From assembly GCF_001306035.1 (NCBI RefSeq), contig NZ_LGCM01000045.1, positions 62,001-126,000 of the forward strand: 64,000 bases of DNA. The letters run 5' to 3'. A program made the position numbers and the translations under genes. Below are positions 57,729 to 64,000 of the stretch, in pieces (the first letter of the stretch is position 1; each line of letters starts with the position of its first letter). The notes under the pieces were generated by a model that had not been told where the DNA came from, made no database searches, and worked only from the letters and a program-made list of their open reading frames with translations. This DNA comes from Levilinea saccharolytica (lineage in GTDB: Bacteria; Chloroflexota; Anaerolineae; Anaerolineales; Anaerolineaceae).

Positions 57729-58298
57729 TTAATGCGCGGCCGCAGTACGGTTACTGCGCCGCCAGAACCACCAGATGACACCGGCCGTCAACAGCACCAA
57801 CAGGCAGGCGATCACCACTGGGATGACCACCGCCAGGATGGAGATCAGGGTGGAGGTCAGGTCTTCCAAAATGCTCACGGGCACATTGCCCGCGCCGCCC
57901 GTGGCTGCGGTGACCGCTGGACGGACCGCCCCGGCCTTGACCGCATGTACGCCGCCCGCCACCAGCAAGCCCATGCCCATCGCCAGGATGGGGTGGATGT
58001 CGGTGATGACGTTGGCGCTGGCCGCAAAGGCCACCGCCCCCGCCGCCGGGCGCACGAAGGTCTGAATGGCGTCGTTGATGTGATTGACCGCCGGAAATTT
58101 ATCCGCAAAAAATTCTACCAACGACAGGACCACCAGAATGCCGATGATCCACCAACTGCTGAGGGTATCCCACGGAGCGCGCAGGGTGATCAAGTTGGTA
58201 AAACGCGCCAACAAAGCCACGATGAGCAGCGGGATGTAGGCATTCAGCCCGGCGCTGGCCGATAAGCCAAAAGCGGTGAAAATGCCCAAAACTTCCAT
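57729..58298 (-). CDS. DUF4126 membrane protein
   Basis: A 189-residue protein with four to five hydrophobic segments and the DUF4126 N-terminus FGLSASAGLNAYIPLLIVAL, followed by LVEFFADKFPAVNHINDAIQ and RPAAGAVAFAA. Function is unknown. It follows the DUF2085 gene by 21 bases with GGGGAGG as ribosome site, so the two are likely co-transcribed. Confidence 0.83.
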   Translation of the reverse strand: MEVLGIFTAFGLSASAGLNAYIPLLIVALLARFTNLITLRAPWDTLSSWWIIGILVVLSLVEFFADKFPAVNHINDAIQTFVRPAAGAVAFAASANVITDIHPILAMGMGLLVAGGVHAVKAGAVRPAVTAATGGAGNVPVSILEDLTSTLISILAVVIPVVIACLLVLLTAGVIWWFWRRSNRTAAAH

Positions 58299-58319
58299 CT
58301 TCTTCTACCTCCCCAGCCC

Positions 58320-59141
58320 TTACAGGCCGGAAAAGAACCCGTTCCAGCTGCCCGTCAGCCAGTAGCGGGCGTAATCCAGCACGCCGGTTTGCAGCATGGC
58401 CACGAAAAAGCCCGCCGCCAACAGACCCGCCGCCTGACCCCAACGGGTGTAGGCGTTTTCTTTCTTCAAGACCAACGTCCACATCACACTGTAAATCAGG
58501 GTCAAGATGATCACCACCGTTAGCGCCGAGAGCAGCGCCAGCGGGTACAGCAAGATCGGATTCTCGCTCCACACCGCCGCGTCCACCACCAGCACCGCCG
58601 CCGTCAGAACGGCCATGTCGCGCCAGCCGGTCAATGCCGGGCGCGGGTCCCAGTCTACCCACAGGTTCTGGTTGACCAGCGGCACCAGCAGCGCTGCCAT
58701 GCCCAACCCCATGCCCGAACCGGTCAGCAGCCGCAGCAGGTTGTGCGACTCGTACACCTGCGGTATGTTCGGAAAGAACTGCACATACGAGTTCAGCCCG
58801 TCCACGCCGAAGGCCGCCACGAACAGCCCCAACACGGCCACCACCCGCCAGGGCGGCATGCCGCCGCGTTTTCCCAGCCGGAACTGGTAGATCATGCCCA
58901 CCAGCGCGCCCAGGTACATGCCGGAACAGCGCGCGCACAGGGGCACGGGGCGGTCGTCGAGGAAAAAGGAGCGCTGCGGAATGCGGTGGCAGACGGCATA
59001 CCCCACCGCATCGGCCTTGCCCAGCAAACCGGGCGGAGTCAGCGCCAGCCACACCCCCAAAACCAAAAGGGCCGCCGCAAACGGGAGGTAGCGTAGGAAT
59101 GGGAATGTGCGGCGCTGGGGCTGGGTTGGCGTTTCTTCCAT
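58320..59141 (-). CDS. DUF2085 membrane protein
   Basis: A 273-residue membrane protein with about seven helices. The DUF2085 signature is CHRIPQRSFFLDDRPVPLCA followed by RCSGMYLGALVG, whose cysteines and histidine suggest a metal or redox site. It starts MEETPTQPQRR. The promoter TTGCGC-N17-TATAAT lies immediately upstream, its -10 ending eight bases before the ATG. It is divergent from the DUF3048 gene. Confidence 0.85.
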   Translation of the reverse strand: MEETPTQPQRRTFPFLRYLPFAAALLVLGVWLALTPPGLLGKADAVGYAVCHRIPQRSFFLDDRPVPLCARCSGMYLGALVGMIYQFRLGKRGGMPPWRVVAVLGLFVAAFGVDGLNSYVQFFPNIPQVYESHNLLRLLTGSGMGLGMAALLVPLVNQNLWVDWDPRPALTGWRDMAVLTAAVLVVDAAVWSENPILLYPLALLSALTVVIILTLIYSVMWTLVLKKENAYTRWGQAAGLLAAGFFVAMLQTGVLDYARYWLTGSWNGFFSGL

Positions 59142-59149
59142 TATGGTTC

Positions 59150-59178
59150 ATTATAGAGGTGAATGGGCCTGCGCGCAA
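59150..59178 (-). promoter_or_regulatory. DUF2085 promoter
   Basis: On the minus strand: TTGCGC (59178-59173), 17 bases, TATAAT (59155-59150), eight bases to the ATG at 59141. Confidence 0.75.
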
Positions 59179-59183
59179 GTGCA

Positions 59184-59212
59184 TTGGCACGCGCCACAAA
59201 ATCGGGTATGAT
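59184..59212 (+). promoter_or_regulatory. DUF3048 promoter
   Basis: TTGGCA (59184-59189), 17-base spacer, TATGAT (59207-59212). The start would be near 59219, shortly before AAAGGAGAT and the TTG start at 59236. Confidence 0.78.
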
Positions 59213-59235
59213 CCCCTTCAGTAAAGGAGATCCGC

Positions 59236-60390
59236 TTGAACCCTCTGCAGACTTTTGCCAAAACCATGCTGGCGGCTGCTCTGCTGCTGGGGGCTTGTGC
59301 CCCCGCGCCCGCCGCTCTTGCCCCCACCGCCGCCCCCGGCCAGCCCGCCGCACCCGCCGCCAACCCCGCTTTGCCCAGCCCCACCCTGGGCCCCACGGCT
59401 GCGCCCTCGCCCAGCGGCCCAGCGCTGAACCCCCTCACCGGCCTGCCCCCGGCCGCGCCAGAGCTGCTGCTGCGCCGCCCGGTGCTGGTGAAGGTGCAGA
59501 ATGTGCCGCGCGAAGACCGCCCGCAGTGGGGCCTTTCGCAGGCCGATCTGGTGTTTGAATACTACATAGAATACGGCGACACGCGCTTTGCGGCCCTCTT
59601 TTACGGCCAGCAGCCCACCGCCGTGGGTCCCATCCGTTCCGCCCGCCATATTGATATCCCCCTGGTGCAGATGTACAAATCCTTTCTGATCTTTGGCGGC
59701 GCGTACGATGAGCTGTTTGACCTGCTGTTGGAATCTGATTTTCAGGAGCGCCTGATCCGCGAAGGCCCCAACACCGCCCCGGCCCTCTTCCGTTACGATC
59801 CCACCGGCCGCAACAGCCTGCTGGTGAACCTCAGCCTGCTGCCGGAGGTTTACCAGCGCTACGGCATGGATGACAGCCCGCAGGAGCTGAACGGCATGGT
59901 CTTCAGCGCCGCGCCGCCCGCGGGGGGTGAAAAAGCCGAGCGCGTGTTTGTGCGCTTTTCGGGCGGCATGTACAACCGTTGGGATTACGACCCCGCCAGC
60001 GGGCGCTATTTGCGTTTCGCCGACGCTCAGGACGACCTGAACCGCGACAAGCCGGTGTACACCGCCGCCGTGGACCGCGCCAACGGTCAGCCGATCGGCG
60101 CGGAGAATGTGGTCGTGCTGTGGGTGCCGTATGAGCGCGTTAAGGCCGGGGCCGAGGTGTATCAGGCCGAACTGCTGGGCAGCGGCCCGGCGGACCTGGC
60201 CCGCGACGGCCAGCTCTTCCGCGTGCGCTGGCAGCGTGACGCGGCGGAAGATGTGCTGCGTCTGGTGGATGAGAGCGGACAGCCCGTGCCCATGAAACCC
60301 GGCCAGACCTGGTTCTCGCTGTTGGAGGATGACAGCGCCGTGCGCCAGGAGGGCGCTGACTGGGTTTTCACTTTCCAACCGGTGCCGTAG
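59236..60390 (+). CDS. DUF3048 lipoprotein
   Basis: A 384-residue protein with signal peptide and lipobox LLLGAC, then an Ala/Pro-rich linker. The DUF3048 domain starts at NPLTGLPPAAPELLLRRPVL and contains VGPIRSARHIDIPL and YDELFDLLLES. The TTG start is supported by AAGGAGAT. Related proteins (YerB type) are cell-surface lipoproteins of unknown biochemical role. It stands alone with its own promoter and terminator. Confidence 0.88.
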   Translation: MNPLQTFAKTMLAAALLLGACAPAPAALAPTAAPGQPAAPAANPALPSPTLGPTAAPSPSGPALNPLTGLPPAAPELLLRRPVLVKVQNVPREDRPQWGLSQADLVFEYYIEYGDTRFAALFYGQQPTAVGPIRSARHIDIPLVQMYKSFLIFGGAYDELFDLLLESDFQERLIREGPNTAPALFRYDPTGRNSLLVNLSLLPEVYQRYGMDDSPQELNGMVFSAAPPAGGEKAERVFVRFSGGMYNRWDYDPASGRYLRFADAQDDLNRDKPVYTAAVDRANGQPIGAENVVVLWVPYERVKAGAEVYQAELLGSGPADLARDGQLFRVRWQRDAAEDVLRLVDESGQPVPMKPGQTWFSLLEDDSAVRQEGADWVFTFQPVP

Positions 60391-60443
60391 CCTCGCTTTG
60401 CGCTGATCCCTGGCGGATGCAATAAAACCCAGGTTAAACCCAA

Positions 60444-60479
60444 CCGAGGGCCTGCACGCGCAGACCCTCGGATTTTTTT
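60444..60479 (+). terminator. DUF3048 terminator
   Basis: CCGAGGG (60444-60450) and CCCTCGG (60465-60471) form a 7-bp stem, followed by seven T. Confidence 0.9.
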
Positions 60480-60494
60480 GATTTTTCCCGCGGG

Positions 60495-61631
60495 TTATTC
60501 CTGCCAGCTCTGGATGAGGGCGGCCACGAGGGCGGTGCGTTCGGCCAGGGACGGAACCATAATGAATTCGCGGTCCGAATGGGCGCCGTCGCCCACCGCC
60601 CCCAGACCGTCCAAGACGGGCACGCCCAGCGGGGCGACAAAATTGGCGTCCGAAGCGCCCCCCACGGCTTCTTCGTTCAGGAAAAAGCCCAGCTGCACCG
60701 CCAGGGCGAAGGCTTTGGCGTAGCAGACTTCCATCAAGGTGTCGCGCGGCATGGGCGGGCGGTTCAGCTCGTAGCGCACGCGCACTCCGGTTCCCACCAC
60801 CTGGGGGGTGCGGCTGCGCGCCCATTCCTCCAGGCGGAGGGCCTCTTCCATCTGCGTCACACGGAAATCCACCTCGGCCTCAGCCGCATCGGGGACCACG
60901 TTGCTGCGCGTGCCCCCGCGGATGACCCCCACGTTCACGGTGGTGCCCCGGCTGTAATCCGTGAGGGCCTGGGCGGCCAGGATGTGGTGGGCCAGCTCTT
61001 CGATGGCGTTGCGCCCCTCGGCGTGGGCTGCCCCGGCGTGCGCTGCCGTCCCCTGGGTCTCGATCCTCAGGTCGCCGACCCCCTTGCGCGAGGTCTTGAT
61101 GGCTCCGCTGGGGGTGGCCGGTTCCAGCACCAGCACGGCCCGCGCCTGTGCAGCCAGTTTTTCAATCAGCGCCCGCGATGACGTGCTGCCGATTTCTTCA
61201 TCGGAGTTGATCAGCAGCTGCACGGGCAGGCCCGGCCCGCCGGGGGTTTCGTGCAGCGCGCGCAGCGCGGTGACGGCCATGGCGATGCCGGCCTTCATAT
61301 CCAGCACGCCTGGCCCATAGGCCCGCTCTCCCTCCACGCGGAAGGGCCTTTGCGCGGTGGTGCCCAGGTCAAACACGGTGTCCATGTGGCAAAGGATCAG
61401 CAGCGGGCGATCATCCCCGCCCCAGCGGTAGAGCAGATGGTTTCCGCTTTGCGTCTGTGGAAAGGTTTCCACCGTGCCGGGCAGGCCGCCCAAAATCTCC
61501 GCCAGCCGCCGTCCCAGGGCGTCCACGGCGGGTTTCTCGGTGGAGGGCGATTCGCAGTTCACCAGCTCGCCCAGCAGCGCCAACATTTCCGCCTCACGGC
61601 GGGCAAAGAACTCAATGGGCAGGTGTGACAT
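60495..61631 (-). CDS. M20-family amidohydrolase, probable N-succinyl-amino acid hydrolase
   Basis: A 378-residue zinc peptidase of the CPG2/ArgE type. Metal and catalytic residues are H82 and D84 (LCHMDTVF), D111 (GVLDMKAG), E145/E146 (NSDEEIGS) and a dimerisation-domain His in HAGAAHAEGRNA. The start MSHLPIEFF follows AAGAGGAGAG; the gene overlaps the upstream GNAT gene by 20 bases. As the third gene after a MenC/NSAR enzyme and a GNAT protein, it probably removes the succinyl group from N-succinyl-L-amino acids. A general carboxypeptidase role is the alternative. Confidence 0.85.
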   Translation of the reverse strand: MSHLPIEFFARREAEMLALLGELVNCESPSTEKPAVDALGRRLAEILGGLPGTVETFPQTQSGNHLLYRWGGDDRPLLILCHMDTVFDLGTTAQRPFRVEGERAYGPGVLDMKAGIAMAVTALRALHETPGGPGLPVQLLINSDEEIGSTSSRALIEKLAAQARAVLVLEPATPSGAIKTSRKGVGDLRIETQGTAAHAGAAHAEGRNAIEELAHHILAAQALTDYSRGTTVNVGVIRGGTRSNVVPDAAEAEVDFRVTQMEEALRLEEWARSRTPQVVGTGVRVRYELNRPPMPRDTLMEVCYAKAFALAVQLGFFLNEEAVGGASDANFVAPLGVPVLDGLGAVGDGAHSDREFIMVPSLAERTALVAALIQSWQE

Positions 61632-62448
61632 GATGTCTCTCCTCTTGTTTTTCCAATAAATAGGCCGGGCCGCCCACACGGGTGAAGCCGGTAAGGGCGT
61701 AGCCGCGCTCAAAATAATGCAGAAAGAGCTGGCGGCTGTGCAGGCGCCATTCCAGGGCGAGCTGAGGGTCGTTGTCGGCCAGGCGGGTGAAGCGCTCTGG
61801 CAGGCGCAGCAGCAGCCGCGGCGCAGTCAAGCCCAGATAAAGCGCAGTGGGCTGACCGTCGGCCACCACGTTCACCGGCTCGGCGTCCGCAAAGCCCGCA
61901 TCCGGCGGGGTGCCCAGGGCCAGGGCTGCCGTCCGCGGGCTGGCCAAGGGCCAATCCACCAGCAGCCGGTCGGTGGGCGCACCGCTGTCAATGCCCTGCA
62001 TGGTGCCGTAATAATCCACCAGATATTCGCGGCTGGAGGCCCCCAGGTGGCGGATGTTCAGCTCGGCGTTCTCCGCCCGCAGCGGGTCCACCGTCCACTG
62101 CACCAGGGTCACGCCGCGCTCCAGGCACCAATCGCGCTGGAACCATTTGAGGGCCGCACCAATGCCCTGGCCGCGCCATTCGGGCAGCACCGCCAGGCGG
62201 TGAGAATGCTGCACCTCCGGCTCACGCGTGGGCAGGCTGAAGCTGAAGCCCACCATGCGCCCGTCCGGCGCAAAAGCCCCCGCCACCAGCCCCCCGCTGA
62301 ATTGGACGGCGATGAGCACCTCTTTGCACTCCGGGTAGGTATCGGCCCCCCACACGGCCAACTGCACCTGTTCGGCCTCCACCATCTCACGCGCCCCGGC
62401 CAGCTCGCGCAGGGTCAATTTGCCCCGTGAGGTGTCCAGCTCTCTCAT
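61612..62448 (-). CDS. GNAT acyltransferase (COG3375-like), probable D-amino acid N-succinyltransferase
   Basis: A 278-residue protein with a GNAT core. The acyl-CoA pocket motif is [20 protein letters not shown], followed by [20 protein letters not shown] and YLVDYYG. The start at 62448 overlaps the stop of the MenC-type gene by four bases (ATGA), so translation is coupled. In the known N-succinylamino-acid racemase pathway a GNAT enzyme succinylates D-amino acids; that role is inferred from family and gene order. Confidence 0.8.
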   Translation of the reverse strand: MRELDTSRGKLTLRELAGAREMVEAEQVQLAVWGADTYPECKEVLIAVQFSGGLVAGAFAPDGRMVGFSFSLPTREPEVQHSHRLAVLPEWRGQGIGAALKWFQRDWCLERGVTLVQWTVDPLRAENAELNIRHLGASSREYLVDYYGTMQGIDSGAPTDRLLVDWPLASPRTAALALGTPPDAGFADAEPVNVVADGQPTALYLGLTAPRLLLRLPERFTRLADNDPQLALEWRLHSRQLFLHYFERGYALTGFTRVGGPAYLLEKQEERHHVTPAH

Positions 62449-63551
62449 GGGCGGAATTCCTCGCGCGACAGGGTGAGCTGATCGACATAGGCCATGTCCA
62501 GGGTCACGCCAATGCCGGGGCCAGCAGGAACGGGCATCATCCCGTTTTGGGTCTCCAGGGCTTCGTTGACCAGGTCGCGCTTCCAGTAGCGGCTGCTGGA
62601 GCTGGTGTCGCCGGGCTTGCGGAAGTTTTCCAGGGTGGCCAGGTGGATATTGTGGGCCCGCCCCACCCCGCTTTCCAACATGCCGCCGCACCACACCGGC
62701 GCGCCAAAGGCCGCGGCCACGTCGTGTACGCGCCGCGCCTCCAACAGGCCGCCCACCCGCCCAACTTTAATGTTAATCACCCGCCCCGCGCCGGATTCGA
62801 GGGCCTTGCGCGCATCCGCCGCGCTTAAAATGGATTCATCCAGGCACAGCGGGGTGCGGATTTGGGCCTGCAGTTTGGCGTGGTCGTGCAGATCGTCATA
62901 GGCCAGGGGCTGTTCCATGTAATCCAGGTCAAAGGCATCCAGGGCGCGCAGGGTGGGCAGGTCGCTGAGGGTGTAAGCCGAATTGGCGTCCACGGTCAAA
63001 TCGGCCTGCGGAAAAGCCTCGCGCACCGCCGCCACCACATGCACATCCCAGCCCGGCTTGATTTTGAGCTTGACGCGCTTGTAGCCCTGGGCCAAATGCG
63101 CCCCGGCCAGGTCGCGGGTGGCCTCTGCCGAGGGCTGAATGCCCAGGCTGACCCCCACGGGAATTTGCGTGCGCGTGCCCCCCAACAGCCGGTAGAGCGG
63201 CAGGCCCAACTGCTTGGCCCACAGGTCCCAAACGCCCATCTCCAGCATGGCCTTGGTCATGCGGTTGCCCCGAAACGGCGCCAGACGCTCCATCACCTCC
63301 TGGGGGTGCTGCAAATCCACCCCCAAAATGCGCGGCAAAAAGACTTCGCGCAGCAGGGCCAGCGCGCCGGGGATGAACTCCTCGCGGAACATGGGCTGGG
63401 GATCCATGACCCCTTCGGCCAGCCCCTCCAAGCCCTCGCCAAACAGGCGCAGCAGCGGCACGTATTTGTCCGTTTCCACGCCAAAGGAGGTTTCAAAGGG
63501 GTGCAGCAGCTGCAATTTGACAATGCGAATTTCGGCTCGTTCGATTTTCAT
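62445..63551 (-). CDS. menC: o-Succinylbenzoate synthase / N-succinylamino acid racemase (enolase superfamily)
   Basis: A 368-residue member of the muconate-lactonising subgroup. Catalytic lysines K163 ([11 protein letters not shown]) and K262 (NIKVGRVGG) and metal ligands D188 (VDANSAY), E213 (MEQPL) and D238 (LDESI) line up, with an offset of at most one, with the Amycolatopsis OSBS/NSAR enzyme. It could make o-succinylbenzoate for menaquinone, but no other men gene is nearby, and the GNAT and M20 partners favour racemisation of N-succinylamino acids. The symbol menC denotes the family. Promoter TTGCCC-N17-TACAAT lies upstream. Confidence 0.88.
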   Translation of the reverse strand: MKIERAEIRIVKLQLLHPFETSFGVETDKYVPLLRLFGEGLEGLAEGVMDPQPMFREEFIPGALALLREVFLPRILGVDLQHPQEVMERLAPFRGNRMTKAMLEMGVWDLWAKQLGLPLYRLLGGTRTQIPVGVSLGIQPSAEATRDLAGAHLAQGYKRVKLKIKPGWDVHVVAAVREAFPQADLTVDANSAYTLSDLPTLRALDAFDLDYMEQPLAYDDLHDHAKLQAQIRTPLCLDESILSAADARKALESGAGRVINIKVGRVGGLLEARRVHDVAAAFGAPVWCGGMLESGVGRAHNIHLATLENFRKPGDTSSSSRYWKRDLVNEALETQNGMMPVPAGPGIGVTLDMAYVDQLTLSREEFRP

Positions 63552-63602
63552 GAGGGGCTATCCTGTGGTTCACAAATTCACCGGCGCAGCGGTGTCATCT
63601 TG

Positions 63603-63631
63603 ATTGTAGCGGAGATTGGAGCGGGGGGCAA
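63603..63631 (-). promoter_or_regulatory. Promoter of the menC-type operon
   Basis: On the minus strand: TTGCCC (63631-63626), 17-base spacer, TACAAT (63608-63603). The start would be near 63596, about 45 bases before the ATG. Confidence 0.72.
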
Positions 63632-63666
63632 ACCCTATACATCCTGAACCATGAGGTTTTGTTAAC

Positions 63667-63695
63667 TTGACTTTTCGCATCGGATCAGGGATACT
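63667..63695 (+). promoter_or_regulatory. Promoter of photolyase leader
   Basis: TTGACT (63667-63672), 17-base spacer, GATACT (63690-63695). The expected start is near 63702. The gap 63552-63944 is otherwise filled by the divergent promoter and the leader elements listed next. Confidence 0.72.
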
Positions 63696-63765
63696 ACTAT
63701 CAATGGGGCACGCCTTTACACCCCCGCACGCATGCCATCTTTACGAACAGGAGGTGATGTCAACA

Positions 63766-63819
63766 ATGGATAGTAGTTATCAACCCAGCGCTGCGGCATC
63801 CCTCCTGGCTTCTGTTTAG
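63766..63819 (+). CDS. 17-codon leader ORF
   Basis: Encodes MDSSYQPSAAASLLASV, with the near-perfect ribosome site AGGAGGTGATG ending six bases before the ATG. The strong site and the position between promoter and terminator suggest it is translated. It has no runs of a single amino acid that would mark classic amino-acid attenuation. The stop codon falls in the loop of the following hairpin. A stand-alone small peptide is the alternative. Confidence 0.55.
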   Translation: MDSSYQPSAAASLLASV

Positions 63820-63836
63820 CCAACTGATGCCGCAGC
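63790..63836 (+). promoter_or_regulatory. Hairpin overlapping the leader ORF
   Basis: GCTGCGGCATC (63790-63800) and its exact complement (63826-63836) form an 11-bp stem with a 25-base loop. The 5' arm lies inside the small ORF, so a translating ribosome would keep the stem open. Confidence 0.75.
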
Positions 63837-63845
63837 CAAACGGAA

Positions 63846-63873
63846 GGCCGCCCACCTTGGGCGGTCTTCTTTT
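63846..63873 (+). terminator. Intrinsic terminator before photolyase gene
   Basis: CCGCCCA and TGGGCGG pair around CCT (two further outer pairs, one G-T), followed by TTCTTTT. It lies between the leader promoter and the photolyase start, so it either ends a small RNA or serves as an attenuator. Confidence 0.85.
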
Positions 63874-63944
63874 AAACAGCCCACATTCCCACCCCCGCGG
63901 GTTTGCTCGCGGACGCGGCTCTTACACTGCATTGGGAGGCACCC

Positions 63945-64000
63945 ATGACCGATACTGTCCTTTGGTGGCTGCGGCGCGATCTGCGCCTGGAAGATAACCC
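63945..64000 (+). CDS. phr: Deoxyribodipyrimidine photolyase, 5' fragment
   Basis: Only the first 18 residues lie in the window (MTDTVLWWLRRDLRLEDN), cut by the window end. The segment LRRDLRLEDN matches the start of the DNA photolyase/cryptochrome family (W-x-R-R-D-L-R-L-x-D-N). The site GGGAGG lies seven bases before the ATG. These enzymes use FAD and light to reverse pyrimidine dimers. The subclass cannot be told from this fragment. Confidence 0.82.
   Translation, partial: MTDTVLWWLRRDLRLEDN

Overview
The window is GC-rich bacterial DNA with dense, mostly operonic genes, some GTG/TTG starts, many secreted or lipid-anchored proteins with Pro/Thr-rich linkers and SH3-like tails, and lipobox signal peptides. 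Gene content (14-gene complex I operon, tungsten aldehyde oxidoreductase cluster, dnaG-rpoD pair, DUF389, DUF3048 and CAP-domain proteins) suggests a Chloroflexota bacterium, probably Anaerolineae. That placement is inference from gene content; no rRNA or tRNA gene was seen.

Bases 1-23490 form one giant inverted repeat. Base x on the left pairs with base 23491-x on the right, with 11,574-bp arms (1-11574 and 11917-23490) around a unique 342-bp centre (11575-11916). Every predicted protein in one arm is identical to its mirror partner, and the stretches I compared base by base were identical. The left arm runs off the first base of the window in the middle of rpoD. One copy of the CAP-domain gene is continuous through the centre; the other is cut at 11916/11917. 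This looks most like a fold-back (assembly, library or amplification artefact, or a very recent inverted duplication), so the left arm should not be counted as extra genes.

The real content of the arm, read on the right, is: truncated CAP-domain protein; DUF389 membrane protein with SH3 tail (-); an aldehyde:ferredoxin oxidoreductase operon (AOR, radical-SAM maturase, two MoaD/ThiS-like proteins) followed by an ArsR regulator; an SH3 lipoprotein (-); a 46-bp tandem repeat; dnaG and rpoD. The AOR gene has a near-consensus promoter, a 29-bp palindromic operator over its -35, and a long structured leader with two tandem intrinsic terminators.

From 23491 onward the sequence is unique. It holds a 1,684-residue secreted protein that joins a chagasin-like inhibitor domain, a papain-like protease and a clostripain-like protease; the complete nuoA-N operon (29419-43760) with its own promoter; three large membrane proteins (one GT-C glycosyltransferase-like); an intergenic cluster of eight related repeats (about 49.0-49.8 kb); a membrane-anchored SpoIIE-type phosphatase; an MFS transporter with a DUF92 protein; a DegT aminotransferase with a PH-like membrane protein; a run of small membrane proteins (DUF4190, DUF4126, DUF2085); a DUF3048 lipoprotein; and a three-gene operon (MenC/N-succinylamino-acid racemase type enzyme, GNAT acyltransferase, M20 amidohydrolase) matching the known D- to L-amino acid conversion route. 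The window ends in a photolyase gene behind a leader with a 17-codon ORF, a hairpin and an intrinsic terminator.

A recurring theme is that several -10 hexamers lie only 6-8 bases before the start codon (rpoD, SH3 lipoprotein, arsR, degT, glycosyltransferase, DUF2085), suggesting that leaderless mRNAs are common in this organism.
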